DNA of 59,311 bases, taken from assembly GCA_026708385.1 (NCBI GenBank), contig JAPOVA010000026.1, positions 1 through 59,311 of the forward strand, read 5' to 3'. The notes below the pieces were generated by a model, which worked only from the letters and a program-made list of their open reading frames with translations, was not told the origin of the DNA and searched no databases. This DNA comes from Simkaniaceae bacterium. GTDB lineage: Bacteria; Chlamydiota; Chlamydiia; Chlamydiales; Simkaniaceae. A program made the translations under genes and the position numbers. Every line of letters begins with the position of its first letter. Within the stretch, counting starts at the first letter, position 1. Of the stretch, positions 15,806 through 24,462 are shown piece after piece.

Positions 15806-17662
15806 ATGTGCGGAATTTACGGATATATCCGACATCCCGACAGCCGGGGAGCGGGTAATCCCGTAGATGTCTGTTTGGAAGGGCTTTCCCTACTCGAATA
15901 CCGCGGTTATGACTCGGCCGGCATCGCGGGAGTCGTTGACGGAAAGATCAAAAGCTACAAACGATCGGGCAAAGTGGCAAAGCTACGCACGGCTTTTGCA
16001 AAACAGCCTCCCTCACTCGATGCGGCCATCGCACATACGAGGTGGGCTACTCACGGTTCGCCGAACCGGACGAATGCGCACCCTCACCTCGATGAGACGG
16101 GGAGTATGGCTATCGTCCACAACGGCATTATCGAGAACCACGATGCCGTCAGAAGGGAGCTGACGGAAAAAGGGATTTCCTTTCGTTCCGACACCGATTC
16201 GGAGGTGATCGTGCAGCTGATCGCTTACCTGCGCAAGGAGGGAGAAGATCTGGCGAATACGGTGCGCCGTGCGCTGAAACGTCTCGTCGGATCGTTGGCC
16301 ATCGCCGTGGTGTACGTCAACGATCCGAGGCGGATCGTCGTCGCATCCCGAGAGAGTTCTCTCGTTATCGGGATCGATCCGGAAAGAAGGGTCAGCTACC
16401 TCTCTTCCGATTCGGGATCACTTAGGGGAAAGGCGTTGCAACTCTTCCGCTTGCAAGATGAAGAGATCGCAGATGTAGGGGAAGGTACCGTCGTGATTTC
16501 GGATCGAGAGGGTCGGGCCGTTTCGAGGAGGCCGGAAAGGGTAACGGGTACTCTCAAACCGGTTTCGAAGGAGGGGTTCGAACACTTCATGCTCAAGGAG
16601 ATTTATGAACAACCGGCAACGATCCGGATTGCCATGAAGGATCGGACGGACGGAGATACCGGCAATGCCGTTTTTCAGGAACTCTCCGGAAGCCGATCGG
16701 CGTTACGCCGTGTCAACCGGATTCTCATCGTGGGGTGCGGTACGTCGTGGCATGCGGGTTCCATTACGGCCCTCCTTATGGAGAGTTTCGCTCGTATTCC
16801 GACCGAGGCGCGGATCGCATCGGAGTTCCGTTATGGCAACCCCTTGATTACGAAAGGCACCCTTGTCATTGCTCTCAGTCAGTCGGGAGAGACTGCCGAT
16901 ACGATTGCGGCCCTCAGAGAGGCCAAAAAAACGGGAGCGCACATCATCGGTATCTCCAACAACAAGGATTCGACGGTGGCCCGTGAATCGCACGATTTCA
17001 TCGACCTCTACGCAGGACCCGAGATCAGCGTCGTCTCCACGAAAGCGTTTACGAGCCAACTCGTCGTGCTCGCTCTCTTCGTCCTCCTCATGGCTCGCTT
17101 CAGGGGGGTCGAAGAAAAAGAGGGACGATGCTTTTTGGAAGCCCTATCGTCCCTTCCCGAGCAGGTAGAAGAGGTGTTACGGAACGATAAGAGCATCGCG
17201 GATCTTGCCAAACGGCATGTCGCATGTGAACACTTTTTCTTTTTGGGTAGGCGTTACATGTTTCCCACCTCTTTGGAGGCAGCCCTTAAGTTGAAGGAGA
17301 CCGGTTATGTCAGCGCAAACGGATATCCCGCAGGGGAGATGAAACACGGACCCTTGGCCCTTGTCGGCCCGCATCTCACCGCCGTCGGGCTGTGTGGCAA
17401 CCGGCAGACCGTCGATAAGGCGTGTGCCAATTTGGCAGAGGTGAAGGCACGTGGAGGGCGTGTGATCGCCTTCGCCCCCGAGGGGATCGACGGGTTGAGG
17501 CGCATCACCGAGGAGATCATATACATGCCGGAGGTGATCGATACCCTTGCTTCCATTCCCTATTCCGTTGCGGGACAGCTTTTTGCTTATCATGTAGCCG
17601 GAGAGAGGGGAAATGAGATCGACCACCCCCGTAATCTGGCCAAATCGGTCACCGTGGAGTGA
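15806..17662 (+). CDS. glmS: Glucosamine-6-phosphate synthase (isomerizing)
   Basis: The enzyme makes glucosamine-6-phosphate from fructose-6-phosphate and glutamine, the entry to UDP-GlcNAc for lipid A and peptidoglycan. It has 618 residues, the usual length. The start ATG 15806 is set by the need for Cys as residue 2 (MCGIYGYI), the catalytic nucleophile of the N-terminal glutaminase; GGAG lies 8 bases upstream. The glutaminase half shows THTRWATHGSPNRTNAHPH-like sequence (TRWATHG, NAHPH). Two SIS sugar-binding domains follow with CGTSWHAG, SQSGETADT and STKAFTSQ. The C-terminus is LAKSVTVE, the expected ending. No glmS ribozyme-like leader fits in the 69 bases upstream. Confidence 0.96.
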   Translation: MCGIYGYIRHPDSRGAGNPVDVCLEGLSLLEYRGYDSAGIAGVVDGKIKSYKRSGKVAKLRTAFAKQPPSLDAAIAHTRWATHGSPNRTNAHPHLDETGSMAIVHNGIIENHDAVRRELTEKGISFRSDTDSEVIVQLIAYLRKEGEDLANTVRRALKRLVGSLAIAVVYVNDPRRIVVASRESSLVIGIDPERRVSYLSSDSGSLRGKALQLFRLQDEEIADVGEGTVVISDREGRAVSRRPERVTGTLKPVSKEGFEHFMLKEIYEQPATIRIAMKDRTDGDTGNAVFQELSGSRSALRRVNRILIVGCGTSWHAGSITALLMESFARIPTEARIASEFRYGNPLITKGTLVIALSQSGETADTIAALREAKKTGAHIIGISNNKDSTVARESHDFIDLYAGPEISVVSTKAFTSQLVVLALFVLLMARFRGVEEKEGRCFLEALSSLPEQVEEVLRNDKSIADLAKRHVACEHFFFLGRRYMFPTSLEAALKLKETGYVSANGYPAGEMKHGPLALVGPHLTAVGLCGNRQTVDKACANLAEVKARGGRVIAFAPEGIDGLRRITEEIIYMPEVIDTLASIPYSVAGQLFAYHVAGERGNEIDHPRNLAKSVTVE

Positions 17663-17780
17663 CCCTCCTTCGCCCCGGGAGCTCGTGCTCACGCAAAAAA
17701 AGTAGTTGTGTTAGAATCCGGTCGAGGGGTTGCGGAGATCTACCCTCCCCCCCCGTTAGAAGGAAGTGAGTATCTGACAG

Positions 17781-18215
17781 ATGAAACAAGCGATGCGGTG
17801 TTTGCTGATCGGTGCATGTATGTGGGGTGATGTTCTTTTTGCCCTTCATGCGGAGCCGGTCCGTCGCCGGTCCGCTCCGCATGAAGGAGTTTTCGAACGG
17901 TGTGCCTCCGGATCCGAGAAGAGCGGTGTGGCGACAACCGGTTGGCGCAAAGAGGTTGAAGACCTTGAGCAGGCTATCGGTCAACTGGTCGATTTGCGTG
18001 ATAAAGAGCTCGCTCGTGCCGCAAGAAGACAGAACGATGGGGATCGCATCATTCACCAATACAACAGCTTGCTCGATGCAAGGAGGGCTTGGGCCGATGC
18101 CGACGCAGGGCGCCGGATCGCGGCACGTTATCAAAAAGAGATCGATGAACTCGAGAGACAAAGAGATGCCGTTTTGCGGAAACATGGGGAGCTCCCGGAT
18201 ACGAAAAAAGGGTAA
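17781..18215 (+). CDS. Small secreted or periplasmic coiled-coil protein
   Basis: This 144-residue protein is unknown. It has a signal peptide (MKQAMRCLLIGACMWGDVLFALHA, cleavage likely after LHA; written here only to give its position, residues 1-24). A short basic stretch follows, then from about residue 55 heptad-like helices (EVEDLEQAIGQLVDLRD, YQKEIDELERQRDAV). ATG 17781 follows a purine-rich GGAAGTGAG at some distance. It sits 21 bases before pncB on the same strand and could be cotranscribed with it, but nothing in it suggests a role in NAD metabolism. A strong inverted repeat lies over the codons at the signal-peptide cleavage site. Confidence 0.55.
   Translation: MKQAMRCLLIGACMWGDVLFALHAEPVRRRSAPHEGVFERCASGSEKSGVATTGWRKEVEDLEQAIGQLVDLRDKELARAARRQNDGDRIIHQYNSLLDARRAWADADAGRRIAARYQKEIDELERQRDAVLRKHGELPDTKKG
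17843..17887 (+). promoter_or_regulatory. 14-bp perfect inverted repeat inside the secreted-protein gene
   Basis: CCTTCATGCGGAGC at 17843-17856 pairs with GCTCCGCATGAAGG at 17874-17887 across a 17-base loop that itself repeats CGGTCC. In RNA this is a stable 14-bp stem over codons around the signal-peptide cleavage site. No U-run follows, so it is not a classical terminator. A translational pause or a binding site is possible. Confidence 0.6.
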
Positions 18216-18236
18216 TGTATGAGAGAGGTGTGATTG

Positions 18237-19721
18237 ATGGGGCCGGCTATCTACGGCTCCGGTGAGTCCCTTGCCCTCTTTACCGACTTTTATCAACTGA
18301 CCATGGCTTACGGCTATTGGAAATCCGGCTTCCCCGACAGAGGTGCCGCCTTTTCCCTCTTCTTTAGGAAGACCCCCCGTAGGGGCGCTTTGGCCATCGT
18401 CGCAGGGCTCGAGACGGCGGTCGATTTCGTGCGTCGCTTGCGGTTCGACGAGTCCGACCTTGCCTACCTCTCCGGTTTGCGGACGGAGTCGGGAAGACCC
18501 TTTTTCGACCCCCCCTTTTTGCGGTATCTGCGCACCCTATCCTTTCGTTGCGATATCGATGCCATTCCGGAAGGAACCCCCGTTTTCCCGTACGAGCCTC
18601 TCCTGATCGTAAAGGGACCCATTTTGCAGGCACAACTTCTCGAAACGGCCCTCCTCAACGTCGTCAACTTTCAGACGTTGATCGCAACCGAGGCATTCCG
18701 GATTGTCGATGCGGCCGAAGGGGATCCCGTTATCGAATTCGGTATGAGGAGGGCGCAGGGATTGGACGGTGCGTTTTCCGGAACCCGGGCAGCCTTCATA
18801 GGGGGGTGCCGAGGGACATCAAATGTTCTTGCCGGTAAGCACTTTGCCATTCCCGTACGGGGAACACAGTCACACAGCTGGATCATGGCCTTTTCCGAAG
18901 AAAGAGAGGCGTTTGCCTCCTATGCACGGGTCATGCCGGATAGTTGTATCTATCTCGTAGACACCTACGATACCGTCCGGGGGATCGAAAATGCAATCGC
19001 AACGGCAAAAAGAGAGGGGGGGGGGAGGATGATCGGCATCCGCCTCGACTCCGGTGATTTGGCTCAACTCAGTATCGTGGCGCGAGATCTTCTCGATCAA
19101 GCCGGTTTTTCCGATGCGAAGATTATGGCGAGTAACGAAATCGACGAGACGACTATCCGGGACTTAAAAAGACGGGGAGCGGCAATCGACGTATGGGGAG
19201 TGGGTACCAAACTGATTACGGGAGGGGGCCGAGGTGCTTTGGACGGGGTGTACAAGCTCTCCGCCGTTCGCAACAGGGCGGGGGAATGGGTCGGTAAGAT
19301 GAAGGTATCGGAACAGATCACCAAAACGACCAATCCGGGTATTCTTCATCCGGGTCGGGTCGTAAGTCGTTCCGGATCGTATCTCTTCGATATCTTACAT
19401 GAGGAAGGAAAAGGGCCCGAAGAGGGTTCGGTATGGGTCGACTCCGTCGACCCCGTGCAACGCAGGGTATGTACCTCCGATCATACCGTAGAAGAACTCC
19501 TCGTTCCCGTTATGCGAGAAGGGGAGCCGGTCTATCCCTTCCCCCCCTTGGAGGCAATCCGGGCTCGTACGCTACGTATGTCGGCTTTGCTCTCTCCTTC
19601 CGTGCGTAGGCCGTTGAACCCGGAACCCTATTTCGTGGGATTGCGAGAATCGGTCTATCGCGATAAAATGTGTCGTATGGACAGGTTGCGTTCCGGGAAG
19701 GCGGAAGGGGGTGTATCATGA
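18237..19721 (+). CDS. pncB: Nicotinate phosphoribosyltransferase
   Basis: The enzyme converts nicotinate plus PRPP to nicotinate mononucleotide, the first committed step of NAD salvage. The 494-residue protein shows family motifs throughout: LFTDFYQLTMAYGYW near the N-terminus, FGMRRAQGLDGA, GGCRGTSNVLAGKHFAIPV (19 residues) then GTQSHSWIMAF in the middle, RLDSGDLAQL, and a phosphate-loop segment with GVGTKLITGG and LDGVYKLSA. ATG 18237 is preceded by AGAGAGG; an adjacent TTG is possible. It overlaps pncA by four bases (ATGA), so the two genes are translationally coupled and form a complete route from nicotinamide to nicotinate mononucleotide. Confidence 0.93.
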   Translation: MGPAIYGSGESLALFTDFYQLTMAYGYWKSGFPDRGAAFSLFFRKTPRRGALAIVAGLETAVDFVRRLRFDESDLAYLSGLRTESGRPFFDPPFLRYLRTLSFRCDIDAIPEGTPVFPYEPLLIVKGPILQAQLLETALLNVVNFQTLIATEAFRIVDAAEGDPVIEFGMRRAQGLDGAFSGTRAAFIGGCRGTSNVLAGKHFAIPVRGTQSHSWIMAFSEEREAFASYARVMPDSCIYLVDTYDTVRGIENAIATAKREGGGRMIGIRLDSGDLAQLSIVARDLLDQAGFSDAKIMASNEIDETTIRDLKRRGAAIDVWGVGTKLITGGGRGALDGVYKLSAVRNRAGEWVGKMKVSEQITKTTNPGILHPGRVVSRSGSYLFDILHEEGKGPEEGSVWVDSVDPVQRRVCTSDHTVEELLVPVMREGEPVYPFPPLEAIRARTLRMSALLSPSVRRPLNPEPYFVGLRESVYRDKMCRMDRLRSGKAEGGVS

Positions 19722-20323
19722 TCGGGACAACGTATGAGCATGCGGATCGGGGGGCCCTTCTCCTCGTCGATCTGCAGTACGATTTCATGCCCGGAGGTGC
19801 CTTGGGCATAAAGGGGGGGGATGAGCTGATTCCGGTGATCAACCGGATCACGGAGTTTTTTTCCCTCGTCATCGCCTCGCGGGATTGCCATCCTGCAGAC
19901 CATGTGAGTTTCGCACATTTTCCCCCCCACTGCGTGGTCGGGACGAAAGGTGCCGAGCTCGTCGAAGGGCTCAACCGGAAGAAAATTACTAAATACGTTT
20001 TGAAAGGAGAAGATCCTCGGGTGGATAGTTACAGCGTATTTTTCGACAACGAGAAAAAGAAGAAGAGTTGTTTGGACCGGTTTTTGCGGGAACGGCACGT
20101 TCGTGATCTCTATGTGGCGGGTCTTGCGACCGATTACTGTGTCCTCGAGACGGTCTTGGACGGTATCGCGCTCGGATACGAGGTCACCGTGATTGCCGAT
20201 GCGTGCCGAGCCCTTGAGGCGGAGGAGGGGGATGAAAAACGGGCTTTGGAGCGGATGTGCCTCCGGGGTGCGCACATCATTACTTCGGAGGCGTTACCGG
20301 TGCTCGTCTCGCATACTGCGTAG
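19718..20323 (+). CDS. pncA: Nicotinamidase
   Basis: The enzyme deamidates nicotinamide to nicotinate, which PncB then uses. It has 201 residues, in the isochorismatase-like fold. Catalytic Asp is in LLLVDLQYDFMPGG, metal ligands are in SRDCHPADHVSF, the Lys is near YVLKGEDPRVDSYS, and the nucleophile Cys is in VAGLATDYCV. The start ATG 19718 overlaps the pncB stop as ATGA and has GGAAGGGGG upstream, so the longer in-frame start at 19670 is unlikely. The 3' end overlaps the convergent gloB gene by 30 bases. Confidence 0.93.
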   Translation: MIGTTYEHADRGALLLVDLQYDFMPGGALGIKGGDELIPVINRITEFFSLVIASRDCHPADHVSFAHFPPHCVVGTKGAELVEGLNRKKITKYVLKGEDPRVDSYSVFFDNEKKKKSCLDRFLRERHVRDLYVAGLATDYCVLETVLDGIALGYEVTVIADACRALEAEEGDEKRALERMCLRGAHIITSEALPVLVSHTA

Positions 20324-21097
20324 ACGAACAAAGACCTCCAAGGGGGAGGCATCCTCCATGCCGAGAACCTTTTGCAGATGTTCGTCGTCCGTTCTGAGGA
20401 AGGGGTTGGTCGCCTTTTCCGTCGCCAAATCGGATGGTGCCGTGGGTCTCTTTTCTTCACGTATCTTCCGTACCTTTTCCAATCGGTCGCGGACGGCCGC
20501 CGGAGCCTCCGGTTCGACGAGTAGGGCAAACTCAAGGTTTTTCTCGGTGTACTCGTGGCCGAAAAAGATCCGCGTCGTTTCGGGGAGTTTTTTGATCTTC
20601 TGCAGAGATGCGAACATCTCTTCGGCCGTCCCCTCCGTCAAGCGACCGCACCCGGCACCGAAGAGAAGATCTCCGCTGAAAAGGAAATTGAGATCGCGAA
20701 AAAAATAGGCGACATGGGGTCGCGTATGTCCTTGTGTAGAAATCACTTCAATCTTGAAGGGGTCGAAAACCAATTCCTCTCCATCGGCTACCGATTGTTG
20801 AAGACAGGGAATCCTCTCGTCTTCGGGTCCGATAATCCTGCATCCCGTTTTCTTGTGAATCTGTTCATTGCCACCGGTGTGGTCGCCGTGATGGTGGGTA
20901 ATCAGAGCGCTCATCAACCGGTACTGTTTTGCTTCCACAAGGGACAACACGGGATCCGGATCCCCGGGATCGACGATTACGGCATTCCGCTCTCTGGAGA
21001 GCAAGTAGATGTAGTTGTCCTGCAATGCGGGGATAATGTGGAGATAGCTCTCTCCATCGCCAACACGTATTTCTTCCACGTTTTCCATGCCCTCCAT
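20294..21097 (-). CDS. gloB: Hydroxyacylglutathione hydrolase (glyoxalase II)-like metallo-beta-lactamase
   Basis: The 267-residue protein carries the metallo-beta-lactamase metal site THHHGDHTGG at about residue 67, GHTRPHVAY, and FSGDLLFGAGCGRLTEG, followed by IFFGHEYTEKNLEFA and KATNPFLR. The last three are specific to glyoxalase II, which hydrolyses S-lactoylglutathione in methylglyoxal detoxification. No glyoxalase I is in the window, so another thioester substrate is possible. ATG 21097 is used here; ATG 21088 is equally possible. It follows the DUF115 gene by 10 bases and is likely in the same transcript, though no functional link is obvious. Confidence 0.88.
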   Translation of the reverse strand: MEGMENVEEIRVGDGESYLHIIPALQDNYIYLLSRERNAVIVDPGDPDPVLSLVEAKQYRLMSALITHHHGDHTGGNEQIHKKTGCRIIGPEDERIPCLQQSVADGEELVFDPFKIEVISTQGHTRPHVAYFFRDLNFLFSGDLLFGAGCGRLTEGTAEEMFASLQKIKKLPETTRIFFGHEYTEKNLEFALLVEPEAPAAVRDRLEKVRKIREEKRPTAPSDLATEKATNPFLRTDDEHLQKVLGMEDASPLEVFVRLRSMRDEHR

Positions 21098-21107
21098 CGA
21101 AGCACAA

Positions 21108-22817
21108 TTACCCTATTTTGTCCATATCTTGTAAAGACTTCAAATAGTACGTGATGAGCGCTTCGTATTCGCGCCATTTCATTAAAGCAAAGAGCTTTTC
21201 CGCATTGTCTTGTGTGTGACGTCCGCAGATCCTTGCAAAACGTCTCCACATTCCGTGCGTGGGCCGGTGCAGACACGCCTCAAAGATCGGAAGATCTCGT
21301 AGCTCCAAATCGTAGAAGAGCAATGCATCGGATCGGGGTGAGGGGCCTTCCGTTTCCCGCACCGCTTTGTGCACGATCTCTCGGCACTCCTCTAATGCCT
21401 CGCGTAGCCGGGCTACCGCCTTGCTCCCTTGGCAGAGGAGGCGATGGCGGGTGATCAGCTCTTCTATTTTTCCATCAGGGGGAAGGGGGGAGAGGGGAAG
21501 GGTATCCAAGGGAACATAGGGTATGTCGGGAAAACCGAGCCCTTCCGGGGTACCGTTCAGATAGGTCACGTTCGGATTCGCTTTGGCAAACCGAGAGATC
21601 GCCTCCGATTCCATCACCCACTTGACGAGCGTTCGGACCCGTTTACCCCCCGTTCCCTTCCGAATGAGGAGTTGTTCGGAGACGCGCGTTTCCCTCTTCT
21701 TCTCCTTCCGAGAGATCGGCCGAAGGTTTTCCAGTACGCCGTCTGCGTAGGGCATACCGTCCGTAAAGGCAAGGTCGACCCCGACCAGGATGATCGGACT
21801 GCATCCCATCATGGTAGCCACCTCGAGGCAGGTCGTCGTAACGGAGAGTGCCTCCGGGTCGAATCCTTCCGCTAAGGGAAGAGGCTCTATACCGAGCTCT
21901 TTTTCCAACCACTCCTCAAGGGGACCTCCCGTACCGGCACGGATGTATCCGAGAGGTCCCGATACGAAAGGAAAGACCCCCGGATGGAGGCGACCCGTAT
22001 AGAGAAGGGGTGTTTTTTGCAAAGCGGCGCGTCGGAATCGCTCCCTTTCCTCCTCGTTCGGATCGATGGCGATGGCAAAGTGGGGCAGGATGCCCGCCCG
22101 ACTCAGAGCCGTTATGGCCGAGCCGCCCGCGAAGAGGAGAGCTCCCTTCTTTTTCTGCCGTAGGAGCCCCAAAGTGCGATTCAGGGAGGGTCCGGCGCCA
22201 CAAATGATCGCCGGAGTGGCGTTAAAGGCTCCCGCAAAGCGGTTTACGTAGAACGCATCACCGGCTTTCGGTATGTTGGCGATAAGGTTTCGAGAGAGCA
22301 CGTGGTAAAAGGCGTTGTCGGTTTCGATGGCGTGGTGCATGGTCGTTCGTCGCATCAGGTGAAGACGCATGGTTCGACAGAGGGCGGGCTTGGTCTTTTC
22401 GTAGAAGGGTGAGGGGATGAATGCAATTTTTTCACGGGGAAACGTAACGGCACTTTCATCGATGAAACGCTCCCGATCTCGGGGATCCATCAGGAAACGG
22501 ATGTGTACCCGGGGACTTCGTATAAGTCGTAGAGCGGCGGGGCTGTTTGCGAAAAGACGGAGCATCTCGATCTTCTCTTCGAAGAAGACCAAGTCGCGCT
22601 CTCCGTCGGCCGCAAGCCAGTCGAGTAGGGTGCTCCCTTCATACCACCGGCCCGTGCCATAGAGATAGAGTGTCTCGATTTCCTCCGAAGGTAGTGAGGC
22701 AAGCGCCTCATCGGTCCACCCAAGAGGTACGGAAGGGGGGAGTGCGGGCCCGGTGAGAAAGCGGAGCAAAAAATCGAGTTCCGGAAAATGTTCCGCAAAA
22801 GCGCCGACCTCGTTCAT
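21108..22817 (-). CDS. DUF115 / MptE-like protein, first of a tandem pair in the reading order's second position
   Basis: The 569-residue protein has the DUF115 core at about 195-330: AIICGAGPSLNRTL, then LLFAGGSAITALSRAGILP and FAIAIDPNEEE, a nucleotide-binding Rossmann-like signature. Relatives include archaeal 6-hydroxymethylpterin pyrophosphokinase MptE and the Maf (motility accessory factor) glycosyl-transfer proteins of flagellate bacteria. In chlamydiae I know such genes only as MptE-like conserved proteins, so the substrate is not clear. ATG 22817 overlaps the stop of the upstream paralogue as ATGA, which fixes the start; the longer in-frame extension is rejected. It is coupled to its paralogue and lies 10 bases from gloB. 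Confidence 0.75.
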   Translation of the reverse strand: MNEVGAFAEHFPELDFLLRFLTGPALPPSVPLGWTDEALASLPSEEIETLYLYGTGRWYEGSTLLDWLAADGERDLVFFEEKIEMLRLFANSPAALRLIRSPRVHIRFLMDPRDRERFIDESAVTFPREKIAFIPSPFYEKTKPALCRTMRLHLMRRTTMHHAIETDNAFYHVLSRNLIANIPKAGDAFYVNRFAGAFNATPAIICGAGPSLNRTLGLLRQKKKGALLFAGGSAITALSRAGILPHFAIAIDPNEEERERFRRAALQKTPLLYTGRLHPGVFPFVSGPLGYIRAGTGGPLEEWLEKELGIEPLPLAEGFDPEALSVTTTCLEVATMMGCSPIILVGVDLAFTDGMPYADGVLENLRPISRKEKKRETRVSEQLLIRKGTGGKRVRTLVKWVMESEAISRFAKANPNVTYLNGTPEGLGFPDIPYVPLDTLPLSPLPPDGKIEELITRHRLLCQGSKAVARLREALEECREIVHKAVRETEGPSPRSDALLFYDLELRDLPIFEACLHRPTHGMWRRFARICGRHTQDNAEKLFALMKWREYEALITYYLKSLQDMDKIG

Positions 22818-24406
22818 CGTACGATCTCCGTAGCATACTCTTCGGCTACCCGAGCGTAGAAGAGTAGGCGACCGATCCGCTCTTCCATCTCTCCCTCTCC
22901 TTCTTCCCTGCGCAAGAGGGGACCCCACACTTTCCGGAGGGGTCGGAGTACGGTGTGAAAGAAGGGTTCTTGTGCGAGGAGAGTTTCATCAAAAGAGAGG
23001 AGCTTCTCCGGGGAAGAGAGGGCCGTTCGGGAGGAGGCGCGAACGGAGCGGATACTTTCATAAAAGAGGGCGATCCTCCGGGGATCATACGTTACCTCTT
23101 CTCGTAGAGTCGGTGGGGGTACGGGTCGATCATAGGATAAGAGATGTTTCAACACATTCTCCTCCGCATGCATGAGGCGGAGACGGGGGTGCGTTTTGCT
23201 CAAGCGCTCTATCCATGCCGATCCGAGTATGAAATCGATGCGTGAAAGTGCGGGATGCCCTCCCCTTCCCCTGATTGCAATCCGGTCTCGCTCTTTGTCT
23301 TCTTCCCCCTTTTCGGAATATCCCTCCATGCCGACGAGGATGACGGGAGAAAAGCCGAGGTATTCGGCAACGGAGATCAGGAAGGTGCCTACGTGAAATC
23401 CCGTATCTCGAGGTTTCAGGCCGGGAGCGATCCACTCTTCGACGGGAAAGGCTCCGCTTCCTCCCATGCAGATAAGGGGACCTCCGGCCCTTGCAAGTAG
23501 GGTATGTGAGGCGTGGGGTTGGAAGAAGAGGGGGCAACGTAGTGCGGAAAGGTGTCGGTATTTTTCCTCGGGGGGCCGGGGATCTACGATACCTCCGAAA
23601 AGAAAGGGAACGGCTGCCTCGTATAAGAGATCCATTGCCGATCCTCCCGCAAAGAGGGCGACCCGTTGCGCAACTTTCCCGAGAACCGGAAGGTATTTGC
23701 GTAACGAAGGGCCGGCGCCGCAGATGACGGCGGGGATGTTTGCGTAGGCATTCCGCAATGAGGCGCCGTGCCGGATCGGCCCTGTGATCCGGCAAAAATT
23801 GTCGATGATATTTTGCGTTTCGGGAATCCCGAAATCTTTGTATAGGGAGATGTCGACTTCGTTTTGCGCGTGTAGCGATGTAATAAGCGATGTGAACCGG
23901 TCCGGGTCTCCATAGGGGGCGATGCATGCGTAGGGCTTGAATGCGTGAGAAAAGATCCTTTCTCGGGGATCCGGATCCCCTACATCGAAGAGCCATATTC
24001 CCTTGACCTGCGAATGTGACAGAAGTAGGGAAGAACGTTCGTCCCGTGCAAAGGAGGTAAGTCTCTCGATCCGGTCCTCCAGGAAAACGATCATGCGTGA
24101 GGAATCACCCCGTAACCATTCGAAGAGAGCTTCGTGGCAAAAGGCCACTCCCCGTACGTAGAGGAGGGGGACGCCGGGGGGGGGGGCCCACGAGGAGGCG
24201 GGACCGATTGTGCGGCAGGTTGTGCGGCAGGGCGGGTGCGTCGACCCGATCCGGTGCTCTATTTCCAACGTGAGGAGGGGATATCGTTTCCTAAAAGATT
24301 CGGGGAGCGCTATGGGTCCGTTCCTGCTTTGCCACCGTCGGATCTCCCCGATGATACCGGTTCGGGAAGAACGGCACAACCGGTAAAGGTGACATCCTCT
24401 CCGCAA
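22814..24406 (-). CDS. DUF115 / MptE-like protein, upstream paralogue
   Basis: This protein is up to 530 residues and is paralogous to the next gene, with the same core: AVICGAGPSLRKYLPVL, VALFAGGSAMDLLYEA and GGIVDPRPPEEKY, later SPVILVGMEGYSE where the paralogue has SPIILVGVDLAFT. The open frame starts at TTG 24406; there is no ATG near the expected N-terminus, and the paralogue suggests that residues before NGPIALPESFRKRYPLL may be spurious, so the start is uncertain. It overlaps the downstream paralogue by 4 bases. A tandem pair that has diverged this far may act as a heteromer. Function not known. Confidence 0.68.
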   Translation of the reverse strand: MRRGCHLYRLCRSSRTGIIGEIRRWQSRNGPIALPESFRKRYPLLTLEIEHRIGSTHPPCRTTCRTIGPASSWAPPPGVPLLYVRGVAFCHEALFEWLRGDSSRMIVFLEDRIERLTSFARDERSSLLLSHSQVKGIWLFDVGDPDPRERIFSHAFKPYACIAPYGDPDRFTSLITSLHAQNEVDISLYKDFGIPETQNIIDNFCRITGPIRHGASLRNAYANIPAVICGAGPSLRKYLPVLGKVAQRVALFAGGSAMDLLYEAAVPFLFGGIVDPRPPEEKYRHLSALRCPLFFQPHASHTLLARAGGPLICMGGSGAFPVEEWIAPGLKPRDTGFHVGTFLISVAEYLGFSPVILVGMEGYSEKGEEDKERDRIAIRGRGGHPALSRIDFILGSAWIERLSKTHPRLRLMHAEENVLKHLLSYDRPVPPPTLREEVTYDPRRIALFYESIRSVRASSRTALSSPEKLLSFDETLLAQEPFFHTVLRPLRKVWGPLLRREEGEGEMEERIGRLLFYARVAEEYATEIVR

Positions 24407-24462
24407 ACCGGTCCGTGCCGAAGTGACCGGAAGGAACGAAAGGAATTTTCCGGTTCCTCATA

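Noticed and set aside
17676-17702. GAGC-TCGT-GCTC followed by an A-run after glmS as terminator
   Set aside because: The stem has only four pairs, and the A-run would give U's only for a minus-strand transcript, where no gene ends.
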